Below, piece by piece: positions 6,526 through 13,490 of a DNA stretch of 13,969 nt; the stretch's first letter is position 1; every line of letters begins with the position of its first letter. Below the pieces are notes generated by a model that saw nothing but the letters and a program-made list of their open reading frames with translations, was not told where the DNA came from and did no database searches. This DNA is from CAZPZR01 sp964591105 (GTDB taxonomy: Bacteria > Bacillota > Clostridia > Lachnospirales > Lachnospiraceae): positions 1-13,969 of the forward strand of contig CAZPZR010000048.1 of the NCBI GenBank assembly GCA_964591105.1, written 5' to 3'. The translations under genes and the position numbers were made by a program.

Positions 6526-8295
6526 TTATTTTTCAACAGCCATCCCTGGATTCACAGGAAGATCACAGGTTCTTGCTTCCTGGTTCAACGGATTGCGCTC
6601 TTGATAATCAAATAAAATGCAGCGATTCAATTCTTTGAAATATTCTAAATGCGTCATTTTGCGCATCTGGTTCTTATCAAATTTTCCATAAGTCGTCAAA
6701 TACTTATGTTCCTCGCTTTCTTTCTCATAGAAATTGCGCGCTACATCTTTTGCAAGAGCATTTTCTCCTGCAAATGCTGGTCTTGTCTTGGCATTTTCAC
6801 GTAAATAATAATCATATGTCAAAAGTTCGCGATAACGCGCTTTTTTCTCTGGACAAATCTCCTGTATAAATGCAAGCAAAATCTCATAGCGAGCACTTCT
6901 CTTATGCTGCACTTTATGAAGATTTTCTTTCTTATAGAATTCCCATATTTTCTCATACATATCAAACATGGACGTAAATTCCTGTTCTAATTCTTCTAAT
7001 GTATGCTCAAACTGGCGGCTATTGTAGTAAACTTCCACCATTTCTTCAATTCCCTTTAAGCGAAGCACATCTTCGTAGGAAATCCACTTGGTAAACAGTA
7101 CCTCATACGGAGGTTCGCTTTTATAAATCAATCCGTATTGTTCTTTCTGCTGTTCCATGTAGGAGCCCTTCAGAACTTTCAGGAATCCAAGTTGTAGTTG
7201 CTGTGGCTTCAATGCATAGACATCATCAAATGATTTTGCAAAGCTTTGAATATCCTCAAACGGAAGTCCCGCAATCAGATCCAAATGTTGATGAATGTTC
7301 TTTCCTTCATGAACACGTCCCACAATCTCTGCTACTTTGTCAAAATCCATTGTTCGGTGAATCTCACAAATGGTCTCTTTATTCGTAGATTGTACTCCTA
7401 TTTCTAACTGAATAAGTCCTGGACGCATCTGCTGAATCAGAGAAATTTCTTCATCATTTAACAAATCTGCTGCCACTTCAAAATGAAAGTTCGTAATCCC
7501 ATTGTCATGTTCCATGAGGTATTTCCAAATGGCTATGGAACGATCGTGCTTACAGTTGAAAGTACGATCCACAAACTTCACCTGTGGAACTTTATGGTCA
7601 ATGAAAAATTGTAATTCTTTCTTCACAAGTTCCAAGTCACGGAATCGTAATTTTTTATCAATTGATGAAAGACAGTAACTGCAAGAAAATGGACATCCTC
7701 TGCTTGTCTCATAGTAAATAATCTTGTGTTCGAAGTCCTTCATATCTTCATAGACAAATGGAACTTCACTCAAATTCATTGGAAGTCTCCATGGGTTAGT
7801 TCGAATCTCTCCTACAGTTCCATCAGAATGTTTTCCACATTGAACGGTGATTCCTGCAACATTTTCCCAATCTGCATCTTCTGTTTTCCCACTTTGGTAG
7901 CATTTGCAAATCTCGAAGAAGGTCTGCTCTCCTTCTCCCTTCATCACACCTTTTACCTGTGGTAATCTTGCGAGTACATCTTCCGCATCATAAGAAACTT
8001 CTGGTCCACCAAGCCAAATCGGAAGTTCTGGACGAATCTTTCCTATTTCTCGTACTAATTGTTCCACATAGGATAAATTCCAAATATAGCAGGACAAACA
8101 CAATACGTCTGGATTCTTCTCATAAAGATCCATCATAATATCGTCGAACTGCTGATTAATCGTATATTCTGCCAGTTCCACCTGCATCTCACCCTCTTCC
8201 TGCTTCAAATGCTGATTCGCATAGGCACGAAGGCTGTAAACTGCCAGATTAGAATGTATATATTTTGCATTAATTGCTGTTAATAATATCTTCAT
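6526..8295 (-). CDS. B12-binding-domain radical SAM protein (DUF4080 type)
   Basis: This is a 589-residue enzyme of the cobalamin-binding radical SAM class. Residues 1 to about 140 form the Rossmann-like B12-binding type domain (MKILLTAINAKYIHSNLA at the start, LPIWLGGPEVS around 91-101, GEGEQTFFEI around 120-129). The radical SAM core starts near 195 with SRGCPFSCSYCLSS; Cys201, Cys205 and Cys208 form the CxxxCxxC cluster site. Later core motifs include VKFVDRTFNC and LIQLEIGVQS, then HQHLDLIAGLPFED. The C-terminal third matches what I recall of DUF4080 proteins. The substrate is unknown for this family. The ATG has AAAGGAGATACAT upstream. It is the first gene of a five-gene operon with its own promoter. 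Confidence 0.9.
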   Translation of the reverse strand: MKILLTAINAKYIHSNLAVYSLRAYANQHLKQEEGEMQVELAEYTINQQFDDIMMDLYEKNPDVLCLSCYIWNLSYVEQLVREIGKIRPELPIWLGGPEVSYDAEDVLARLPQVKGVMKGEGEQTFFEICKCYQSGKTEDADWENVAGITVQCGKHSDGTVGEIRTNPWRLPMNLSEVPFVYEDMKDFEHKIIYYETSRGCPFSCSYCLSSIDKKLRFRDLELVKKELQFFIDHKVPQVKFVDRTFNCKHDRSIAIWKYLMEHDNGITNFHFEVAADLLNDEEISLIQQMRPGLIQLEIGVQSTNKETICEIHRTMDFDKVAEIVGRVHEGKNIHQHLDLIAGLPFEDIQSFAKSFDDVYALKPQQLQLGFLKVLKGSYMEQQKEQYGLIYKSEPPYEVLFTKWISYEDVLRLKGIEEMVEVYYNSRQFEHTLEELEQEFTSMFDMYEKIWEFYKKENLHKVQHKRSARYEILLAFIQEICPEKKARYRELLTYDYYLRENAKTRPAFAGENALAKDVARNFYEKESEEHKYLTTYGKFDKNQMRKMTHLEYFKELNRCILFDYQERNPLNQEARTCDLPVNPGMAVEK

Positions 8296-8316
8296 ATGTA
8301 TCTCCTTTACTTTGGC

Positions 8317-8345
8317 ATTATAACATGTGGTTTTTCCCTTGTCGC
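8317..8345 (-). promoter_or_regulatory. Promoter of the radical SAM-VanW-trmL operon
   Basis: On the minus strand GCGACA (8340-8345) is followed by 17 nt and TATAAT (8317-8322). The -10 is preceded by TGT, giving an extended -10 (TGTTATAAT) that could offset the weak -35. It is back to back with the SRP RNA promoter, whose -35 begins only 4 bp away. Confidence 0.75.
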
Positions 8346-8348
8346 CCC

Positions 8349-8377
8349 TTGACTTTTTCTTTCAAAGCCAGTATAAT
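8349..8377 (+). promoter_or_regulatory. Promoter of the SRP RNA gene
   Basis: TTGACT at 8349-8354, an exact 17-nt spacer, and TATAAT at 8372-8377. Expected transcription start is about 8384, which matches the 5' side of the RNA's closing stem. Confidence 0.9.
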
Positions 8378-8383
8378 TATAAC

Positions 8384-8646
8384 TCGTGCAGCCGGGGTGT
8401 TAGCGGTACCTTGCACCTGCAATCCGCTATAGCAGGGGTGATGTTACGCAGAGGGCTTTGTTTGTGAAGCTGCCCTTGGTAAGTGACGTAGAGATCTGGG
8501 TCTTACGCGACGAAAACCTACGAACCGTGTCAGGTTGGGAACAAAGCAGCACTAAGTAGGAGCTTTCGGGTGCCGTGAGGGTGCCTGGGTTGAGTAAACT
8601 GCCAAGGTAACGTTCAGAAATGTTTGTTCGAAGCGTAACGCACGTA
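8384..8646 (+). ncRNA. ffs: Signal recognition particle RNA, long bacterial type
   Basis: The roughly 263-nt RNA is the scaffold of the signal recognition particle. It binds Ffh and targets nascent membrane and secreted proteins. The apical helix 8 is clear near 8529-8553: GTCAGG, then GGAA in the loop, then AAGCAGC and ACTAAG. The 5' part (GTTAGCGGTACC, CACCTGCAATCCGCT, AGCAGGGG) follows the Alu domain of Bacillus subtilis scRNA, so this is the long form and not the 4.5S form. CGTGC (8385-8389) pairs with GCACG (8640-8644) to close the ends. Exact mature ends are inferred. The open frame on the opposite strand within it is accidental. Confidence 0.95.
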
Positions 8647-8660
8647 AAAAGAATGTTCAA

Positions 8661-8696
8661 GAAGCAATAGTCCATACGGATTATTGCTTCTTTTTT
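8661..8696 (+). terminator. Terminator of the SRP RNA gene, overlapping the tadA 3' end
   Basis: Arms of 13 bases (8661-8673 and 8678-8690, one G-U pair) close on the loop ATAC and are followed by TTTTTT at 8691-8696. The descending arm contains the tadA stop codon (8681-8683) and its last codons. On the minus strand no T-run follows the stem, so it mainly serves the RNA gene. Confidence 0.9.
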
Positions 8697-9151
8697 GCTT
8701 CACGTAATTCTTTAAAAAATGTCTTCATCATCTGACTGCACTCTTCTTCCAATACTCCTGTTGTAAGTTCCGCCTGATGATTAAATTCCTTCATCTGCAA
8801 CAAATTCAACACAGAACCTGCGCATCCGGCTTTTGGATTCATACAGCCCACAACCACACGTGTCATGCGTGACTGCACGATTGCACCTGAGCACATCTGA
8901 CAAGGCTCCAATGTTACATACATTGTACACTCTTCCAGTCTCCAGTCCTGTAATTTCTTACTAGCTTTGCGAATTGCAATTAATTCTGCATGAGCAAGTG
9001 TATTTTTATCAATTGTTCTTCGATTATATCCTCGTCCAATGATTTTTCCATCATGAACAATCACACAACCAATCGGAACTTCTCCTATTGCATATGCTTT
9101 TTTTGCCTGTTTGATGGCTTCCTTCATATATTTTTCATCTGTACTTAACAT
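8681..9151 (-). CDS. tadA: tRNA-specific adenosine(34) deaminase TadA
   Basis: This 156-residue enzyme deaminates adenosine to inosine at the wobble position of tRNA-Arg(ACG). The zinc site is complete: His54 and the catalytic Glu56 in LAHAEL, and Cys84 and Cys87 in LEPCQMCSGAI. The N-terminal helix and GEVPIGCVIV, and the RVVVGCMNPKAGCAGS strand, are typical of TadA, and the length is normal. The ATG has AGGAAGGGATTT upstream. It lies 32 bp after the DUF6128-like gene and appears to be the last gene of that operon. Its 3' end is convergent with the SRP RNA gene and overlaps that gene's terminator, so transcription of the two may interfere. Confidence 0.96.
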   Translation of the reverse strand: MLSTDEKYMKEAIKQAKKAYAIGEVPIGCVIVHDGKIIGRGYNRRTIDKNTLAHAELIAIRKASKKLQDWRLEECTMYVTLEPCQMCSGAIVQSRMTRVVVGCMNPKAGCAGSVLNLLQMKEFNHQAELTTGVLEEECSQMMKTFFKELREAKKKQ

Positions 9152-9183
9152 AAATCCCTTCCTCTTTCAACATCCTCCATATT

Positions 9184-10062
9184 TTAACGATAAGTTTTCA
9201 CTGGCCGGCACCAGTAACCAAAGGTCTCCTCCAGATTGTCTTCCTCATCCCGTAATTCGATCTCTAGTTCTTCCTTCGGAACAAATTCCGTAAATCCAAA
9301 TGCTGCTGCCGCCTGTTCTTCTTGCTCATGGTAAATACCTGGCACGCCAATTTTTCGCTCATTTTCCGCTTCTATCAGAATCAGATGATGATAGTTATAA
9401 TAGCCATGTAGCAGAAAACTATTATTTGACAAACGCCATTCACACCGTGGAAGATTCACAAGATCTCTCCTCTGAAGTTTTGTTACTTTGTATGCGCGTT
9501 TCGTTGACTCCAGCTGTTGCGCATACAGTTCTTCCAGCTGTACACGAACTTCATCCATAGAATCTTCTGTCTGTACGGAATCTTCTGTCTGCTGCGCTTC
9601 CTCTTGTTTCTGCACTTCCATTTGCTGGCGTTCTTCTATTCGCTGACGTTCTTCTATTTGCTGGCGTTCTTCCAACACATCTTCCCAGGTTCGCATCTGA
9701 TTCACATCCACAGGCATGTCATCCCACACAGCGGCGTATTTATCTCCATTTGTCCCCTCCAGAATCACGCCCTTAATCTTATCAAAATTTTCAGGCTCAC
9801 CTGTGTCTTCTGGTCCAAAACTCAATCGATAATTTACTGCTGGGTTCACATTTTTTGCTTCTCCCTGCATAATACCTATGCAAGTTCCTTCTTCTTCATA
9901 GAAAAGGTAGAGAGACAGCTTGCGATTCGGTCCCATCCGAAGTCCTTTTCCATGGATATGTATGATACACACATCATAATCACACTCTACCTTTACAAAT
10001 CCCACATTGCGCATTCGCTTGCCTGCTTCATATTCATAAAGATACCGAATAAACCGCTTCAA
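9184..10062 (-). CDS. DUF6128-like protein of unknown function, Lachnospiraceae type
   Basis: The 292-residue product has no catalytic motif I can name. It starts RFIRYLYEYEAGKRMRNVGF, followed by a beta-rich segment up to about residue 125. A Glu/Gln-rich low-complexity linker with ERQQIE repeats and TEDSVQ/TEDSMD repeats comes next, then a C-terminal domain rich in aromatic residues (LVNLPRCEWRLSNNSFLLHGYYNYHHLIL) that ends FGYWCRPVKTYR. The C-terminal part matches what I remember of DUF6128, but this is from memory. I chose the TTG at 10062 because AAGGAG lies 7 nt upstream and it precedes the conserved start. An in-frame GTG at 10095 has no ribosome binding site. No signal peptide or membrane span is seen. 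Confidence 0.7.
   Translation of the reverse strand: MKRFIRYLYEYEAGKRMRNVGFVKVECDYDVCIIHIHGKGLRMGPNRKLSLYLFYEEEGTCIGIMQGEAKNVNPAVNYRLSFGPEDTGEPENFDKIKGVILEGTNGDKYAAVWDDMPVDVNQMRTWEDVLEERQQIEERQRIEERQQMEVQKQEEAQQTEDSVQTEDSMDEVRVQLEELYAQQLESTKRAYKVTKLQRRDLVNLPRCEWRLSNNSFLLHGYYNYHHLILIEAENERKIGVPGIYHEQEEQAAAAFGFTEFVPKEELEIELRDEEDNLEETFGYWCRPVKTYR
9560..9674 (-). repeat. 18-bp tandem repeats coding the Glu/Gln-rich linker
   Basis: Three nearly identical 18-bp units lie at 9621-9638, 9639-9656 and 9657-9674 (coding the hexapeptide ERQQIE with small changes). Two copies of GAATCTTCTGTCTG, also 18 bp apart, lie at 9560-9573 and 9578-9591. Both sets keep the reading frame, so copy-number change would lengthen or shorten the linker by six residues. 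Confidence 0.75.
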
Positions 10063-10129
10063 CTTGCCACTCCTTCTGTTGATTCCATTCTTCACAGTTT
10101 ATTCCCATTCGTGCCAAAAAATGACTAGT

Positions 10130-11557
10130 TTACACCATCGCATTCAATTCCTGATACAGGCGCTTTGCATAGCTGTCCGTCATTCCGCAGATATAATCCG
10201 TCACAAGCAACAAACGCAAATACAATCGCTCCACATCCGATTTCCCTTTTCCATGAAAATGATAAGCATTTTTGTAGTTACTGGAAATAAAAGATACCAT
10301 ACGAAGATCGATGGTTCCCAGTTCATATTCCGGCTCATCATAATAGATTACCGCACGCACAAATTTGTTCATCAAGTCATTGATCATTCTAGATTCTGCC
10401 ACTTCCATTCGATAAATCGCATCCGATGTAAACACCTCTCGAAATGCCAGTTCTCCCAAAAGATCCATCAATTTCTCTGCAAATGTATGATAGAACAAAT
10501 CGTGTTTGTATTCTCCATTCATGATTGCCGTATAATTGGATGTAAATCCATAGGTTGCGCAGTTAAGCAAAAATCCTTGCACACGGACAATCCAGTTCTT
10601 GATCGCATACTCTTCCGGATGCTCCACATGCTTTTCCTTCCCGCGCATATACAATTCTTTCAACTTATCTGCTGGTCGAAAGGTGTCTGCAGCTCCAGAT
10701 AAATATCTTCCCTGCACTTCTTCTAATTCTTCCAACAGTTTCTGATAACTTAAAAATCCTTTGACAAATGCATCTTCGATATCTGCTGTCTTATATGCAA
10801 TATCATCTGCTGCCTCCAAAATAAACGTCAACGGATGACGCTTACCATTTGTTCCAGTTTCACGTTCAATCTCCTCAAAAATATCCGCATCCGCCAGATA
10901 GTATCCCATCTTTTTCTCTCGGATATCCCCCGAATCTTTGCGAATTTCCACAGAGGAAACCGGATATTTGATAATCGTATTCAACAGTGCATATGTCAGA
11001 TTCATCCCTTGCTCATCCACGAGGAAATGAAGCTTTGTTACAAGGCGAAGTGCCTGCGCATTTCCTTCAAAATGATAAAAATCTTCTCGCATCTGTGGTG
11101 TCAGCACCTCCGAAATCGGCCGACCTTTGTAAGACAGTCGTGGAAGATTTCGCTCAAACCATTCCCGGATTGCCACTTCTCCGTGATGCCCAAATGGAGG
11201 ATTTCCAATATCATGAATCAATCCCGCACATTGTACAATACTGCAAATATCTTCTTTCATCCGAGGAGTAAACTCTAGATCTTTTTTATAATAAATAATA
11301 CTCTCTCCAATATTTTGCGCCAAAGACTTTGCAAACGAAGAAACTTCCAAAGAATGTGTCAATCTCGTACGAATGAAATCACTCTTATCCAGTGGAAATA
11401 CTTGCGTTTTATCTTGCAAACGTCGAAAAGACGCACTTCCAATGATGCGATGGTAGTCCTTCTCAAATTCACTACGTAAATCTGTATTTTTCGAATGTCG
11501 ATTCTTTCCAGAAGCCATGCGGCTTCGTTTTGTTGATAATAATTGTTCCCATTTCAT
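10130..11557 (-). CDS. dgt: Deoxyguanosinetriphosphate triphosphohydrolase-family HD protein
   Basis: The 475-residue protein belongs to the dGTPase branch of HD-domain hydrolases, which cleave dNTPs to nucleoside and triphosphate. Metal-site motifs are RLTHSLEVSS (His68), LIHDIGNPPFGHHGE (His115, Asp116) and the later EAADDIAYKTADIEDA. The N-terminal RIIGSASFRRLQDKTQVFP is also typical. Length is near that of E. coli Dgt (505). I start at the ATG at 11557 (MKWEQLLSTKRSRM), since the upstream extension of 16 codons overlaps a 25-bp palindrome and looks non-coding. The ribosome binding site is weak (GAGTGAG). It is followed after 67 bp by the DUF6128-like gene. Substrate preference cannot be read from sequence. 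Confidence 0.92.
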   Translation of the reverse strand: MKWEQLLSTKRSRMASGKNRHSKNTDLRSEFEKDYHRIIGSASFRRLQDKTQVFPLDKSDFIRTRLTHSLEVSSFAKSLAQNIGESIIYYKKDLEFTPRMKEDICSIVQCAGLIHDIGNPPFGHHGEVAIREWFERNLPRLSYKGRPISEVLTPQMREDFYHFEGNAQALRLVTKLHFLVDEQGMNLTYALLNTIIKYPVSSVEIRKDSGDIREKKMGYYLADADIFEEIERETGTNGKRHPLTFILEAADDIAYKTADIEDAFVKGFLSYQKLLEELEEVQGRYLSGAADTFRPADKLKELYMRGKEKHVEHPEEYAIKNWIVRVQGFLLNCATYGFTSNYTAIMNGEYKHDLFYHTFAEKLMDLLGELAFREVFTSDAIYRMEVAESRMINDLMNKFVRAVIYYDEPEYELGTIDLRMVSFISSNYKNAYHFHGKGKSDVERLYLRLLLVTDYICGMTDSYAKRLYQELNAMV

Positions 11558-11584
11558 GAAACTCACTCTTATCCTTCCATACAA

Positions 11585-11609
11585 CAAAATGGTCCATTGG
11601 ACCATTTTG
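11585..11609. promoter_or_regulatory. 25-bp perfect palindrome upstream of dgt (operator or weak terminator)
   Basis: Arms CAAAATGGTCCA (11585-11596) and TGGACCATTTTG (11598-11609) are perfectly complementary around one T. Four further bases (ACAA/TTGT) can pair beyond a 2-nt bulge. It lies 28 bp before the dgt start and 32 bp after the end of the HTH gene. The core ATGGTCC/GGACCAT is of the type bound by GntR-family dimers. On the minus strand the stem ends in ATTTTGTTGT, so a weak terminator for the HTH gene is the alternative. Confidence 0.6.
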
Positions 11610-11619
11610 AATTGTTGTC

Positions 11620-11648
11620 TATATAATTGATACTAAATCCTTAGTCGA
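11620..11648 (-). promoter_or_regulatory. Possible promoter of dgt overlapping the end of the HTH gene
   Basis: TCGACT (11643-11648, 4 of 6 matches to TTGACA), a 17-nt spacer and TATATA (11620-11625, 4 of 6) precede the 25-bp palindrome, which would then lie at about the transcription start. The -35 overlaps the last codons of the HTH gene. Both hexamers are weak, so this is tentative. Confidence 0.35.
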
Positions 11649-13047
11649 GATAGATTGGTTCTTCGTAATCCTCGCCGAGCAATGCTTTTTTCTGCTCCTG
11701 ATAACCAAGGAATGCCCACTCTGTCATCTCATTCCACTTGTGCTCTCCACGATCATATACCTGCACATAACCGATACGCTTTGGATGAACACGCACACTG
11801 TTTGTTTCATATTCGCGATTTGTGTATGGGTTAATCTCGCCTACTGGCTCCTCGTACATTGGTTCTTCGTATACTTGTTCCTCATATACTGGTTCTTCCT
11901 GCACTGGTTCTTCGTATACCGCCTCTTCCTGTGCTGCTTCCTCATATGCTGGAGTCTCTGCTGCCTGCACTTCCTGTACTACTTCTTCCTGTACTGGTTC
12001 TTCCTGTACTGGTCCTTCTACTGTCTCCTGCTTTTCTTCTTTTTTCTTACGACGCTGGAGGTATGCTCGCCATCCACGGAATCCGCCTTCTTTACTCTCT
12101 TCCTTTTTCTCTTTTTCCTGCATGCGCTCGTTGCTTTCTTCTTCGATTGCCTGCATTTCCTGTAGAATTTCTTCCACTGGTGCCTGTGCTTCTAACACTT
12201 CTTCTAATGTGATAGAGTCTTCGTATTCTGGCTCTTCATATACTGGTTCCTCGTACACTGGTTCTTCGTACACTGGCTCTTCATATACTGGTTCCTCGTA
12301 TGTTGGTTCTTCATACACTGGCTCCTCATATACTGGCTCTTCATATGCTGGTTCTTCCTGTACCGGTTCTTCGTATGCTGGCTCCTCGTATACGGGTTCT
12401 TCCTGTACCGGTTCTTCGTATGCTGGCTCCTCGTATACTGGTTCTTCCTGTGCTGGCTCCTCGTATACTGGTTCTTCCTGTGCTGGCTCCTCGTATACTG
12501 GTTCTTCGTATACCGGTTCCTCTTGTGCTGGTTCTTCGTATACTGGTTCTTCCTGCACTGGTTCCTCAGGTTCTGTATAGAAAGACATATCGAACACTAA
12601 TTCCTGCTGAACAAATGTCTCTTCTGGAAGTTGTACAATTTTCTCAGCTTTTTTACTTGCTTTTGTATTTCTGGATCTGCTGCGCTTTTGTTCCGCTGGT
12701 TTTTCTTCTGCCTGCTGTGGTTGTGCGGAAACGTCTTCCACTTTTTCCACTGTGCCCGCTGCACTTTTCTTTTCACTATCAATTTCTGCTGCAGATACCC
12801 CAGTGTTTGCACTCGTCTCTGCTGGAATTCCGTCCTCTAAAATTGTCAAATAAAATGGGCAACCTAAAATGGATGCGATCATTCGCATATCCTGTTCCTG
12901 AAAATTATCACGTCCCAAACGCTGTGTCAGGTTCTGACGAGACATCTTTTTTCCTGTTCGTTCTTCAATATGTGCTGCCAATTCTTTGATTGTCATACCC
13001 TTTCGACTTAATACGATCTTGACCTGTTCGCCGAATGTTAAATTCAT
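11641..13047 (-). CDS. HTH-domain protein with long EEPVY/EEPAQ pentapeptide repeats
   Basis: The 468-residue protein has an XRE-like helix-turn-helix region at residues 1 to about 70 (GEQVKIVLSRKGMTIKELAA, then KKMSRQNLTQRLGRDNF). A basic linker follows (KRSRSRNTKASKKAEK, 121-136), then 23 pentapeptide units at 161-275, an acidic/basic segment with GGFRGWRAYLQRRKKK, a second looser repeat tract at about 344-402, and a conserved-looking C-terminal domain of about 65 residues (INPYTNREYETNSVRVHPKR at its start, then KWNEMTEWAFLGYQEQKKALL). The repeats are strongly acidic and Pro-rich, suggesting a long extended spacer. I know no function. The ATG has AAGGAGG nine bases upstream and a good promoter. 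DNA binding is inferred from the HTH only. Confidence 0.85.
   Translation of the reverse strand: MNLTFGEQVKIVLSRKGMTIKELAAHIEERTGKKMSRQNLTQRLGRDNFQEQDMRMIASILGCPFYLTILEDGIPAETSANTGVSAAEIDSEKKSAAGTVEKVEDVSAQPQQAEEKPAEQKRSRSRNTKASKKAEKIVQLPEETFVQQELVFDMSFYTEPEEPVQEEPVYEEPAQEEPVYEEPVYEEPAQEEPVYEEPAQEEPVYEEPAYEEPVQEEPVYEEPAYEEPVQEEPAYEEPVYEEPVYEEPTYEEPVYEEPVYEEPVYEEPVYEEPEYEDSITLEEVLEAQAPVEEILQEMQAIEEESNERMQEKEKKEESKEGGFRGWRAYLQRRKKKEEKQETVEGPVQEEPVQEEVVQEVQAAETPAYEEAAQEEAVYEEPVQEEPVYEEQVYEEPMYEEPVGEINPYTNREYETNSVRVHPKRIGYVQVYDRGEHKWNEMTEWAFLGYQEQKKALLGEDYEEPIYLD
11842..12018 (-). repeat. Second, degenerate pentapeptide repeat tract
   Basis: This stretch codes about a dozen five-residue units of the form EEPVQ, EEAVY, EEPVY, EEQVY and EEPMY, broken by VQEVQAAETPAYEEAA. 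It has the same 15-bp period as the main array in the same gene but is more diverged. Confidence 0.75.
12223..12567 (-). repeat. Main 15-bp tandem array, 23 units in frame
   Basis: Residues 161-275 of the HTH protein are 23 uninterrupted five-residue units, mostly EEPVY with EEPAQ, EEPAY, EEPVQ, one EEPTY and one EEPEY. At DNA level the units differ mainly at third codon positions and at the last two codons, and larger 30-bp and 45-bp blocks repeat. Because the unit is a multiple of three, slippage or recombination would change protein length without a frameshift. Confidence 0.92.
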
Positions 13048-13134
13048 CTCGAAAATCCTCCTTATTTATTCCAAAATTTATACTTTCCCTTTTACTTTGC
13101 ATTTATTTGTAAACTAATAAATTTCTCTCACATT

Positions 13135-13163
13135 ATTTTATCAAATCCACGTTTTTGCGTCAA
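13135..13163 (-). promoter_or_regulatory. Promoter of the HTH-repeat gene
   Basis: TTGACG (13158-13163), an exact 17-nt spacer and TAAAAT (13135-13140) on the minus strand. The leader would be about 80 nt. It contains the inverted repeat ATTTATT/AATAAAT (13101-13107 and 13116-13122), a possible site for autoregulation. Confidence 0.8.
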
Positions 13164-13254
13164 TGAAATGATTAAAATTCTATTTTTTGCAAAAAAGGCA
13201 CTTTTTTCTTCAAAAATGGGCATTATATTTCTCATCGAAGTCCGTTAAAATATA

Positions 13255-13490
13255 CATAAGTTCTTTCCACAGAGTAATCTGTAGATTGAATTTTCATAGC
13301 AAAGGGAATTGTTCGCAGAGAGCCCACACGTAGTTGATTCGCCTTCACATCTTCAGCTATCCTGTGCGGTTCTCTCCTTGTATAGGGGATTTACCCATTT
13401 TTAACTCTTTCCTTCTTGGGACATGATTTGTTTCCAAAAAAAGAAACTTCACCTTGTGCACTCGCGCACTGTGAAGTTTCTTTTTGCATT
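13255..13490 (+). ncRNA. Probable structured RNA of unknown family
   Basis: No protein gene fits between 13164 and 13488. A long hairpin is visible: GAGAGCC (13318-13324) with GGTTCTC (13368-13374), CACA with TGTG (13325-13328, 13363-13366) and TAGTTGA (13331-13337) with TCAGCTA (13353-13359). Two of its pairs are G-U when read on the plus strand and would be A-C mismatches on the minus strand, which favours plus-strand transcription. A strong terminator follows. Promoter signals upstream are weak (TTAAAAT at about 13241-13247 with no clear -35). GTTCGCA next to the stem recalls 6S RNA, but I cannot find the closing helix of 6S. Family unknown; ends approximate. Confidence 0.4.
13436..13487. 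terminator. Shared bidirectional terminator
   Basis: Perfect 15-bp arms (13438-13452 and 13471-13485) run from A-rich to T-rich, so each strand ends its stem in at least five T. The loop region adds a small GTGC/GCAC stem (13456-13459, 13466-13469). It lies 1-2 bp beyond the phosphatase stop codon on the minus strand and after the RNA candidate on the plus strand. Confidence 0.9.

Noticed and set aside
8427..8675. 82-codon minus-strand open frame
   Set aside because: It lies wholly inside the SRP RNA gene and its terminator, whose structure explains the conserved sequence.
9517..10128. 203-codon plus-strand open frame
   Set aside because: It is antisense to the DUF6128-like gene, is rich in Phe/His/Leu without a recognisable domain, and lacks a ribosome binding site.
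11822..12580. 252-codon plus-strand open frame coding SSYTGSSCTGSS-type repeats
   Set aside because: It is the antisense reading of the 15-bp repeat array in the HTH gene. It has no promoter or ribosome binding site, and the long open frame results from the repeat period being a multiple of three.
13255..13490. Firm call of 6S RNA
   Set aside because: GTTCGCA and the adjacent stem recall 6S RNA, but I cannot pair the 5' and 3' regions into the long closing stem and central bubble that define it.
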